Below, piece by piece: positions 8,400-15,028 of a stretch of 19,726 bases of DNA. The position numbers were made by a program, and so were the translations under genes. How positions within the stretch are numbered: the stretch's first letter is position 1; every line of letters starts with the position of its first letter. The notes beneath the pieces are model-generated. The model worked only from the letters and a program-made list of their open reading frames with translations. It was not told where the DNA came from and ran no database searches. Origin of the DNA: an uncultured Oscillospiraceae bacterium (lineage in GTDB: Bacteria > Bacillota > Clostridia > Oscillospirales > Acutalibacteraceae); the NCBI GenBank assembly GCA_900542375.1, contig UQNI01000039.1, forward strand, positions 1-19,726, written 5' to 3'.

Positions 8400-9104
8400 A
8401 TGAAGTCTTATACCATACATTTGATTCGCCACGGTATTTCTCAGGGAAATTTACTCGGCCAGTATATTGGAGTAACGGATTCCCCTTTATCCAAGGAAGG
8501 TAAAGAACAATTAAAACAGTTGGCAGAGCAAAACAGTTATCCGTACGCTCAAGCTTACTATACCAGTCCGTTGAGCCGTTGCGTGGATAGTTTAAAACTC
8601 ATTTATCCCAATGCAGAACCAATTGTCGTTGAAGGTTTTAAAGAATGTAACTTTGGAAAATGGGAAGGAAAATCAGCAAAAGATTTGGAACATGACCCCG
8701 ATTTTATCCAATGGATGGAAAGCGGTTCCACCATGTCTCCGCCCGGAGGGGAAGATGGAGGCCACTTTATGCAGCGCGTCTGTATGGAATTTGAAACATT
8801 TGTGGAACGTACGATGCGTACTGGAGAGACATCGGCCGTATTGATGGTACACGGCGGAACCATTATGTCTATTTTATCGGCCTATGGGTTGCCAAGAGCG
8901 CCGTTTTATGACTGGATGGTAGAGCCGGGACATGGCTATTCTTTGCGTATTACACCAGGTCTTTGGATGCGCTCAATGGTAGCGGAAGTGTACGATACCA
9001 TTCCTCCGAGAGAACAGCAGCAAAATAGGGAACATACTGTCATAGACTATGCAAGAGAAGCGGCAAACCGTGCGTTTGGTGATAAAGAAGAAACAGAATC
9101 TTAA
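8400..9104 (+). CDS. Histidine phosphatase family protein (phosphoglycerate mutase-like)
   Basis: Members of this superfamily transfer or remove phosphate through a phosphohistidine. The 234 aa protein shows LIRHGISQGN (8-17) with nucleophile H11 and R10, SPLSR with R60, the likely proton donor E82 in ECNFGKWEG, and the second catalytic histidine H151 in MVHGGT. The pattern is typical of broad-specificity phosphatases annotated as phosphoglycerate mutase or alpha-ribazole phosphatase; no cobalamin genes are nearby, so a CobC role is unsupported. ATG 8400 follows AAAAAGGAG at normal spacing. The gene is divergent from the XRE regulator and followed by the leu promoter, so it appears monocistronic. 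The substrate is unknown. Confidence 0.9.
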   Translation: MKSYTIHLIRHGISQGNLLGQYIGVTDSPLSKEGKEQLKQLAEQNSYPYAQAYYTSPLSRCVDSLKLIYPNAEPIVVEGFKECNFGKWEGKSAKDLEHDPDFIQWMESGSTMSPPGGEDGGHFMQRVCMEFETFVERTMRTGETSAVLMVHGGTIMSILSAYGLPRAPFYDWMVEPGHGYSLRITPGLWMRSMVAEVYDTIPPREQQQNREHTVIDYAREAANRAFGDKEETES

Positions 9105-9193
9105 AATGGATGTTGTAATAAAATACAGAGTGGTGTGTCAAAGACTTTGTACTGTCATGTTAGGTTTCTGTGAAAGACAAATTCTTTTTACCC

Positions 9194-9223
9194 TTGACAA
9201 ATCACATGCATTATGCGTATAAT
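9194..9223 (+). promoter_or_regulatory. Sigma-A promoter of the leuA T-box leader
   Basis: Perfect TTGACA (9194-9199) and perfect TATAAT (9218-9223) are separated by 18 bp. Transcription would start near 9230, giving a leader of about 350 nt before leuA. This is the strongest promoter match in the window. Confidence 0.88.
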
Positions 9224-9240
9224 AATTTTACAAGTAAGTT

Positions 9241-9536
9241 TATCTGAAGTATTTCAGATAGCCCGTGAAAGACTTTGAAGGGAATAAGATAGCAGGGACA
9301 GAATTTCAGAGAGCTGCCGGTTGGTGTGAGGCAGCACTGAACCTGGTATGTATAGCTCATCCCGGAGTTGCCGGCCTGATGATTTCATAGGGACGGACGT
9401 AAGGCTGCGTTATAGGCCGAATCTTGTTAGAGATGGTGAGGGTTTGCTGCGTGAGCACAAACCGAATTTGGGTGGTACCGCGAATTGATATATTCGCCCC
9501 GAACAGCGTATGTTGTACAGCTGTTCGGGGCTTTTT
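9241..9536 (+). ncRNA. Leucine T-box riboswitch leader
   Basis: T-box leaders sense uncharged tRNA and let transcription continue only when the amino acid is scarce. Hallmarks seen: the stem I distal region AGAGAGCTGCCGGTTGGTGT (9310 region), a specifier CTC at 9356-9358 followed by ATCCCGGAG (leucine codon), and the conserved T-box GGGTGGTACCGCG (9470-9482), in which TGGT would pair with the ACCA end of a tRNA with discriminator A, as expected for tRNA-Leu. CGCCCC at 9495-9500 can pair in either the antiterminator or the terminator. A short hairpin (TATCTGAA/TTCAGATA, 9241-9260) precedes stem I. The leucine call rests on the specifier and the downstream leuA. Confidence 0.93.
9496..9536 (+). 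terminator. T-box-controlled intrinsic terminator before leuA
   Basis: GCCCCGAACAGC (9496-9507) pairs perfectly with GCTGTTCGGGGC (9520-9531) around a 12-nt loop and is followed by TTTTT. Its 5' arm overlaps the 3' side of the T-box antiterminator, so the two folds exclude each other. Confidence 0.93.
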
Positions 9537-9576
9537 GTTTGTAAAAATTGTAATTGATATAAAGGAGAGAATCATC

Positions 9577-11259
9577 ATGAAAAAAGGGTTTGAAAAATAT
9601 ATTCCGTTTGAACCTGTGAAATTACCGGACCGTACATGGCCTGACAAAGTCATTGAGAAGGCGCCAATCTGGTGCAGCGTAGACTTGCGCGACGGCAATC
9701 AGGCGCTTGTTAATCCAATGAATTTGGAAGAAAAGTTGCTCTTTTTTCAAACTTTGGTTGGCATTGGTTTTAAAGAAATAGAAGTAGGTTTTCCATCCGC
9801 TTCCGAAACAGAATATGAAATTTTGCGTGCATTGATTGACCGTAATTTAATTCCGGATGATGTAACCATCCAAGTATTGGTACAGGCAAGACCGCATTTG
9901 ATTACAAAAACCTTTGAAGCAATCAGCGGTGCAAAAAATGTAATTGTTCACTTTTATAATTCTACTTCTACACTTCAGCGTAAAGTAGTATTCCATACAG
10001 ACATGCAAGGTGTTATTGATATTGCAGTGGAAGGTGCTAAATTAATCAAAGAACTAACTGAGCAAGAAGTTGCAAAAACAGGCGCCAATATTCGTTTTGA
10101 ATATTCTCCTGAAAGCTTCTCAGGCACTGAAATGGACAATGCTGTATTAATCTGTGACAAAGTATTGGAAACATTGGGTGCAACTCCGGAACATAAAGTA
10201 ATTTTAAATCTTCCGAATACCGTTGAAGGTATGATGCCGAATCAGCATGCGGACCAAATTGAATACTTCTGCCGTCATTTGAAGGGAAGAGACAGCGCAA
10301 TTATCAGCCTGCATCCGCATAATGACAGAGGCACTGCAACGGCTGCAACAGAGTTGGGTATTTTGGCAGGTGCAGACCGTGTGGAAGGTACTTTGTTCGG
10401 CAATGGCGAACGTACAGGTAACGCAGACATTATGAATGTTGCAATGAACATGTACACACAAGGCATTGACCCGGAATTAAACTTTTCAGAGATGAACAAA
10501 ATCAAAGAAGTATACGAGCAATGTACCGAAATGAAAGTGCATGAACGTCATCCATATGCAGGTGAACTGGTATTTACCGCTTTCTCAGGCTCTCATCAAG
10601 ACGCAATTAATAAAGGCGTTGACTATATGAAACAAAACAACTCAGAGTATTGGGAAGTACCATACTTGCCAATTGACCCTGCAGACCTGGGCAGACAATA
10701 CGAACCGATTATTCGTATTAACAGCCAGTCAGGTAAAGGCGGTGCTGCTTTTATCATGCAGCAGATTTTTGGTTATCAAATGCCAAAAGCCATGCATCCT
10801 GAGTTTGGCAAAATCGTGAAAGCCGCATGTGACAAAGCCGGCAGAGAGATTATGCCGAAAGAAATTTTTGCATTGTTTGAAGAAGAGTATCTACATGTTC
10901 ATAAACCATATAACTTAAAAAGCTATAAAATTTATGAAGAAAATGATGTGGAAAATGAAACAGTAGTTCACTTTGAAGGAAATCTGCGCTTTGAACATAC
11001 CGACCATATGATTTCCGGTGTGGGCAACGGCCCGATTGACGCGTTTTTTAATGCGTTGAAAACCGTTGGAATTACAGATTATAAATTTGTATCTTACAGT
11101 GAGCATGCTGTTTCAGAAGGTGCAAACTCAAAAGCCATTTCTTATATTCAGTTGGAATGTCCCAACGGTAACACTATTTTCGGTGTTGGTTTGGACAGCA
11201 ATATCAGCTTGGCTTCCATTAAGGGTATTATTTGCGCTATCAATCGTGCACAAAAATAA
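9577..11259 (+). CDS. leuA: 2-isopropylmalate synthase, long type
   Basis: LeuA condenses acetyl-CoA with 2-ketoisovalerate, the first committed step of leucine synthesis. The product is 560 aa from ATG 9577, which follows AAAGGAGAG. The upstream frame to 9424 is only leader RNA read through. The sequence matches the long actinobacterial-type LeuA: KLPDRTWPDKVIEKAPIWCS at the N-terminus, DLRDGNQAL (36-44), metal-binding HPH at 246-248 in LHPHNDRGTATAATELG, and TLFGNGERTGNADI. The C-terminal part (about 430-560) corresponds to the leucine-sensing regulatory domain. Control should be by the T-box upstream plus leucine feedback. leuB follows after 41 bp. Confidence 0.97.
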   Translation: MKKGFEKYIPFEPVKLPDRTWPDKVIEKAPIWCSVDLRDGNQALVNPMNLEEKLLFFQTLVGIGFKEIEVGFPSASETEYEILRALIDRNLIPDDVTIQVLVQARPHLITKTFEAISGAKNVIVHFYNSTSTLQRKVVFHTDMQGVIDIAVEGAKLIKELTEQEVAKTGANIRFEYSPESFSGTEMDNAVLICDKVLETLGATPEHKVILNLPNTVEGMMPNQHADQIEYFCRHLKGRDSAIISLHPHNDRGTATAATELGILAGADRVEGTLFGNGERTGNADIMNVAMNMYTQGIDPELNFSEMNKIKEVYEQCTEMKVHERHPYAGELVFTAFSGSHQDAINKGVDYMKQNNSEYWEVPYLPIDPADLGRQYEPIIRINSQSGKGGAAFIMQQIFGYQMPKAMHPEFGKIVKAACDKAGREIMPKEIFALFEEEYLHVHKPYNLKSYKIYEENDVENETVVHFEGNLRFEHTDHMISGVGNGPIDAFFNALKTVGITDYKFVSYSEHAVSEGANSKAISYIQLECPNGNTIFGVGLDSNISLASIKGIICAINRAQK

Positions 11260-11300
11260 AACAGAACGTTATCATTTCATATAAAAAAGGAAGGTACATC

Positions 11301-12377
11301 ATGAAAGAATATCAAATCACCGTATTAAAGGGCGACGGCATTGGCCCTGAAATTGTAGATCAGGCAATCAAAGTGTTGAACAAAACTGCTGAAAAGTTTG
11401 ACTTTAAAGTAAATTATCAGGAAGAATATATTGGCGGTGCAGCCATTGATGCAACAGGCGAACCATTACCGCAAAAGACTGTGGATTCCTGTAAAGCATC
11501 CGACGCTGTCATACTTGGCGCTGTAGGAGGACCAAAATGGGATTCCTTATCAGGCAGTCAAAGACCTGAAGCGGGTTTGCTGGGCATTCGCGGTGCATTG
11601 GGACTATATGCAAATTTACGTCCTGCAGTTATTTTTGAACCGCTTCGCGATGCTTCCCCTCTAAAAGAAGAAATCATTGGAGACGCATTGGATATCATGG
11701 TAGTTCGCGAATTAACAGGCGGTATTTACTTTGGTCAGCGCGGCCGTGATACGGTTGATGGTGTAGAATCTGCATTTGATACGGAACGTTATTCCGTAAA
11801 AGAGGTAGAGCGTATTGCGCGTATCGGTTTTGAAATGGCGCAGAAGAGAAACAAACGCCTATGCAGCGTAGATAAAGCCAATGTATTGGAATCTTCCCGT
11901 TTGTGGAGAGAAACTGTTACCAAAATTGCAAAAGAATATCCGGATGTTACTTTAGACTATATGTATGTAGACAACTGTGCCATGCAATTAGTGCGCAATC
12001 CAAAACAATTTGATGTTATCTTAACTTCCAATATTTTTGGTGATATTCTTTCGGATGAAGCTTCTATGATTAGCGGTTCCATTGGTATGCTGGCATCTGC
12101 AAGTCTTGGGGAAAATCAGTTTGGCTTGTATGAACCAATTCATGGCAGTGCGCCTGACATTGCAGGAACAGGAAAAGCCAATCCGCTTGCTACCATTTTG
12201 TCCGTTTCTATGATGCTGAAATATACATTGAATCAGCCACAAGCAGCACAAGCAATTGAAGACGCTGTATCTAAGGCGTTGACCATGGCACGTACTCCCG
12301 ATATTCACACAGAAGGTATGAAATTGGTAAATTGTTCTGAAATGGGTGACCTTGTCTGCCAACTGCTTTCATGTTAA
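11301..12377 (+). CDS. leuB: 3-isopropylmalate dehydrogenase
   Basis: LeuB oxidises and decarboxylates 3-isopropylmalate with NAD+ to give 2-ketoisocaproate. The product is 358 aa from ATG 11301, preceded by AAAAAGGAAGG; the longer frame to 11232 overlaps leuA and is not a likely start. Family motifs are all present: LKGDGIGPEIV at the N-terminus, GAVGGPKWD, RELTGGIYFG, SVDKANVLESSRLW, and NIFGDILSDEASMISGSIGM with LYEPIHGSAPDIAGTGKANP. It follows leuA directly; the isomerase genes leuC and leuD that usually lie between or beside them are absent from the window. A hairpin terminator follows. Confidence 0.97.
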   Translation: MKEYQITVLKGDGIGPEIVDQAIKVLNKTAEKFDFKVNYQEEYIGGAAIDATGEPLPQKTVDSCKASDAVILGAVGGPKWDSLSGSQRPEAGLLGIRGALGLYANLRPAVIFEPLRDASPLKEEIIGDALDIMVVRELTGGIYFGQRGRDTVDGVESAFDTERYSVKEVERIARIGFEMAQKRNKRLCSVDKANVLESSRLWRETVTKIAKEYPDVTLDYMYVDNCAMQLVRNPKQFDVILTSNIFGDILSDEASMISGSIGMLASASLGENQFGLYEPIHGSAPDIAGTGKANPLATILSVSMMLKYTLNQPQAAQAIEDAVSKALTMARTPDIHTEGMKLVNCSEMGDLVCQLLSC

Positions 12378-12389
12378 GATATTCATAAA

Positions 12390-12420
12390 GAAAAGCTCCA
12401 ACCAATCATTGGAGCTTTTC
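12390..12420 (+). terminator. Hairpin terminator after leuB
   Basis: GAAAAGCTCCAA (12390-12401) pairs perfectly with TTGGAGCTTTTC (12409-12420) around a 7-nt loop. The U-run is interrupted (TTTTCTCTGTGTTT), so some read-through into azlCD is likely. No clear separate promoter for azlC fits in the short gap. Confidence 0.75.
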
Positions 12421-12445
12421 TCTGTGTTTGAGAGTGGGGGTATTC

Positions 12446-13249
12446 ATGGATTATAAAGAAAAAACACGTACGGAAGAATCTAATGCCGCTGAATTAAATT
12501 CGGCAGAAGAGAATACAACTGCAAAAGCTTCTGCGGAGGAACGTTCCCATCTTACCTTCCGTCGAGGATTGAGAGACGGGCTTCCCATTTGTTTGGGGTA
12601 TTTATCGGTTGCCTTTACCTTTGGTATGGTAGTAGTCGAAGGCGGCTTACCGCCTTGGGTGGCTGTTCTGATTTCAATGACCTGTTTTACCGGTACAGGA
12701 CAATTTGCAGGAATTGCCCTGATTGTGTCCGGTGGTATGTATGTTGAAATGTTGGTTACAACGTTTATTATTAATATTCGTTATCTGTTAATGTCGTTGT
12801 CGCTTTCTCAAAAAATCGAAAAGCGTATGAATGGAATTGAGCGTGCATTGCTGTCGTTTGGCAATACAGATGAAGTATTTGCAGTCGCTATGCAGCAGGA
12901 AGGCAAAGTAGGCGCCAGATACCTTTCAGGTTTGATGTTAACTCCTTATCTGGGGTGGACATTAGGAACTTTGTTGGGAGCAACCGTAACGGGATTTTTG
13001 CCTTTTGCTATTCGAAGTGCATTGGGAATTGCCATATATGGTATGTTTATTTCCATTATTATTCCTCCTGCACGAAAAATGAAATCCATTGCAATCGTCA
13101 TCCTCATTTCGGTTGCAATCAGCTGTTTGTTTTATTGGACGCCTGTTTTAAATCAATTGTCCAACGGTTGGGTCATTATCATTTGTGCAGTGGTGGCGTC
13201 GGCATTTGCAGCTTGGAAATTTCCAATTAAGGAGGACAAGGAATCATGA
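12446..13249 (+). CDS. azlC: AzlC-family branched-chain amino acid exporter, large subunit
   Basis: AzlC with AzlD forms a membrane exporter for branched-chain amino acids (B. subtilis AzlCD confers azaleucine resistance; BrnFE is the Corynebacterium equivalent). The product is 267 aa from ATG 12446, with a weak GTGGGGG ribosome site. A TTG at 12428 could add six residues. About 36 hydrophilic, glutamate-rich residues precede the usual family start (FRRGLRDGLPICLGYLSVAF); then come roughly six to seven membrane helices with the typical TGTGQFAGIALI and NIRYLLMSLSLS motifs. The stop overlaps the azlD start (ATGA, 13246-13249). Position behind leuAB suggests a safety valve for excess leucine or its relatives. 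Confidence 0.92.
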   Translation: MDYKEKTRTEESNAAELNSAEENTTAKASAEERSHLTFRRGLRDGLPICLGYLSVAFTFGMVVVEGGLPPWVAVLISMTCFTGTGQFAGIALIVSGGMYVEMLVTTFIINIRYLLMSLSLSQKIEKRMNGIERALLSFGNTDEVFAVAMQQEGKVGARYLSGLMLTPYLGWTLGTLLGATVTGFLPFAIRSALGIAIYGMFISIIIPPARKMKSIAIVILISVAISCLFYWTPVLNQLSNGWVIIICAVVASAFAAWKFPIKEDKES

Positions 13250-13590
13250 ATTATACTTATGTTCTTCTTAGTATTTTAATTATGGCGTTGGTGACGTATC
13301 TGCCAAGAATGCTGCCGCTGGTTCTCTTCCGTAAAACCATTGAGAATCAATTTATAAAATCATTTTTGGCATATGTGCCCTATGCGGTACTTGGTGCTAT
13401 GACATTTCCGAGCATTCTATTTTCCACATCGCCGGACGGCGGTTTTTCGCTGGTATACTTTTTGGGCGGTTTGGTAGGTATGCTGGCAGCAATGGTCTTA
13501 GCTTATTTCAACAGAGGATTGTTGTTGGTAGCTGTTAGTTCGGTTGTTGTAGCATTTATTACACAAGAGTTATTGGGCTTTATTATGTAA
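13246..13590 (+). CDS. azlD: AzlD-family branched-chain amino acid exporter, small subunit
   Basis: This is the small partner of AzlC: 114 aa with about four membrane helices and the characteristic early motif TYLPRMLPLVLF (residues 17-28). AzlD alone is not known to transport; it works with AzlC. The ATG shares four bases with the azlC stop and is served by GGAGG at 13231, typical of translational coupling that keeps the subunits balanced. A strong terminator follows the stop codon at once. Confidence 0.93.
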   Translation: MNYTYVLLSILIMALVTYLPRMLPLVLFRKTIENQFIKSFLAYVPYAVLGAMTFPSILFSTSPDGGFSLVYFLGGLVGMLAAMVLAYFNRGLLLVAVSSVVVAFITQELLGFIM

Positions 13591-13634
13591 AAAATCATAG
13601 CTGCGACATTTATCACCGCAGCTATGATTTTTTT
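13590..13634 (+). terminator. Strong intrinsic terminator after azlD
   Basis: AAAAATCATAGCTGCG (13590-13605) pairs with CGCAGCTATGATTTTT (13617-13632) around an 11-nt loop and is followed by a run of T to 13634. It begins at the last base of the azlD stop codon. Confidence 0.93.
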
Positions 13635-13638
13635 GCTC

Positions 13639-13667
13639 TTGTTTGCATAGAGCGGTTGGTATATAAT
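13639..13667 (+). promoter_or_regulatory. Probable rsmA promoter
   Basis: TTGTTT (13639-13644) is separated by 17 bp from a perfect TATAAT (13662-13667), right after the azlD terminator and 51 bp before rsmA. The -35 is a partial match. Confidence 0.6.
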
Positions 13668-13717
13668 AACAATATTATCATAAGAATCGAAAAATATCCT
13701 TTTCACTGGAGGACTGC

Positions 13718-14587
13718 ATGAAAAATCTATCAGATATTAATGTCGTAAAAAGCTTATTGTCCCGTCACGGATTTCAGTTTTCAAAAGCGTTGGGACAAAA
13801 CTTTTTAATCAATCCTGAAATTTGTCCCAAAATGGCTACAGAATGTGGGGCAGACCAAACCAAAGGAGTGATTGAGGTTGGTCCCGGCTTTGGTGTGCTC
13901 ACCAGAGAATTGGCAGCAAGGGCCAATAAAGTGGTAGCCATTGAATTAGATAAACGGCTTCCTGCTGTACTGGCAGAAACACTGAGAGATTTTGATAATG
14001 TAAAAGTTGTGCAGGCAGACGTTATGGAAGTGGATTTGCATCAACTGATTCAGGATGAATTTTCCGGTTTAGATGTTTTGGTTTGTGCCAATCTTCCATA
14101 TTATATTACATCTCCCGTTATCATGAAATTGCTGGAAGAAAAGCTTCCGGTGGAATCTCTGACGGTTATGGTACAAAAAGAAGCGGCTGTGCGTATTTGT
14201 GCAGCTCCCGGTACACGTGCCTGCGGTGCAGTCAGCGTAGCGGTGCAATATTACAGCCAGCCACAGATATTATTTGATGTACCCAGAGACTGCTTTTTTC
14301 CTGCTCCCAATGTAGATTCGGCTGTGATTCGGCTTAATATCCGTAAGGAACCTCCCGTAAAATTAGAAACAGAAGAAAAACAGTTTTTCAAATTGGTAAA
14401 AGCGGCATTTGGGCAACGCAGAAAGACAGTTTTAAACTCTTTAAATACCGGCCTTGGAAAATCAAAAGAGGAACTATCTGCAGCTTTACAACAGGCAGGC
14501 ATTGCGCCAACTGCCAGGGCAGAACAATTAACCATGGAGCAGTTTGGAACGCTTTGTAATCTCTTATTTCCAAATAAGACGAAGTAA
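13718..14587 (+). CDS. rsmA: 16S rRNA (adenine1518/1519-N6) dimethyltransferase
   Basis: RsmA (KsgA) dimethylates two adjacent adenines at the 3' end of 16S rRNA during small-subunit maturation; loss gives kasugamycin resistance. The 289 aa protein has GQNFLIN (26-32), the SAM-binding EVGPGFGVLTREL (53-65), acidic VAIELDKRL, and the catalytic NLPYYITSPVI (125-135). The C-terminal helical domain with FGQRRKTVLNSL is complete. ATG 13718 follows GGAGG at normal spacing. It has its own promoter and no clear plus-strand terminator before the hairpins at 14614-14715. Confidence 0.97.
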   Translation: MKNLSDINVVKSLLSRHGFQFSKALGQNFLINPEICPKMATECGADQTKGVIEVGPGFGVLTRELAARANKVVAIELDKRLPAVLAETLRDFDNVKVVQADVMEVDLHQLIQDEFSGLDVLVCANLPYYITSPVIMKLLEEKLPVESLTVMVQKEAAVRICAAPGTRACGAVSVAVQYYSQPQILFDVPRDCFFPAPNVDSAVIRLNIRKEPPVKLETEEKQFFKLVKAAFGQRRKTVLNSLNTGLGKSKEELSAALQQAGIAPTARAEQLTMEQFGTLCNLLFPNKTK

Positions 14588-14607
14588 ATTTACTTTGAAG
14601 CTCTGCT

Positions 14608-14681
14608 AAAAAACAATCATAGAACAAATACAGTGTTAGGTATCATGAAAGTTGTATCTATGAAACTTTGTTCTATGATTG
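14608..14681 (-). repeat. 15-bp perfect inverted repeat; terminator-like on the minus strand
   Basis: CAATCATAGAACAAA (14614-14628) and TTTGTTCTATGATTG (14667-14681) are perfect inverted copies around 38 bp. The spacer holds two near-direct copies, GTATCATGAAA and GTATCTATGAAA. Read on the minus strand the stem is followed by TTTTTT (14613-14608), as in an intrinsic terminator, but no minus-strand gene lies here. Read on the plus strand there is no U-run. It may be an intergenic repeat, an antisense-facing terminator against rsmA, or part of a structured RNA. Confidence 0.7.
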
Positions 14682-14682
14682 A

Positions 14683-14715
14683 GTGCATTCCATTCAATTT
14701 ATGGAGTTGATGCAC
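14683..14715 (+). repeat. Second adjacent imperfect hairpin
   Basis: GTGCAT (14683-14688) pairs with ATGCAC (14710-14715), with inner pairs CCAT/ATGG and an internal loop. It follows the 15-bp inverted repeat by one base, so the two form a structured block between rsmA and the small membrane gene. Confidence 0.45.
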
Positions 14716-14718
14716 AGC

Positions 14719-14746
14719 TTTGCAGTGATAAGTTTGGAGATATAAA
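14719..14746 (+). promoter_or_regulatory. Possible promoter of the small membrane protein operon
   Basis: TTTGCA (14719-14724), 16 bp, TATAAA (14741-14746), about 83 bp before the small gene at 14829. The -35 is weak; the call rests on position and the -10 match. Confidence 0.4.
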
Positions 14747-14828
14747 TGTGGCAGTTCATTCGGTGTAAAAGTTTTTATGATTGGTATATGAACGCTTGAA
14801 TTGTTTTTCATGAAAAGGAAGTATGTAT

Positions 14829-15002
14829 ATGGCAGGAAAAATTGCATGGATTTTTTTCGGCATTGCAATCATATGTGCAATTGTTGCCGCGTTTACCAGT
14901 CCCTTTCGTTTGGAAGTGGTATCAATTACCTGCGCGGCCGTTTCCATTACACTTGGATTATTTGGCATGTTCTTTGCATTTGAAAGCTGGAAAGAAGAGT
15001 AA
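14829..15002 (+). CDS. Small two-helix membrane protein, 57 aa, unknown
   Basis: This short gene encodes a 57 aa protein beginning MAGKIAWIFFGIAIICAIVA and ending FFAFESWKEE. Two hydrophobic helices are plain: about residues 5-24 and 29-52, with a short polar turn (SPFRLE) between and a charged C-terminus. AAGGA lies 9 nt before ATG 14829; an in-frame ATG at 14823 is too close to that site. The stop is 26 bp before the next gene, whose own GAGGAGG is in the gap, so the two are probably co-transcribed. Overlapping frames of similar length here lack ribosome sites or a membrane pattern. I do not recognise the family. A small partner for the downstream membrane protein is a reasonable guess only. 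Confidence 0.8.
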   Translation: MAGKIAWIFFGIAIICAIVAAFTSPFRLEVVSITCAAVSITLGLFGMFFAFESWKEE

Positions 15003-15028
15003 TATTACCAAATTGAGGAGGTTACAGA

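Noticed and set aside
9357..9698. Minus-strand frame of 113 codons
   Set aside because: Covers the T-box leader and the leuA start in antisense; the leader RNA explains the sequence.
12021..12362. Minus-strand frame of 113 codons
   Set aside because: Antisense shadow of the leuB C-terminal half; composition is unlike a real protein.
14617..14868. Minus-strand frame of 83 codons near the inverted repeat
   Set aside because: No ribosome site or recognisable motif. It stops within the hairpin, so a terminator for it cannot be excluded, but a structured non-coding stretch fits better.
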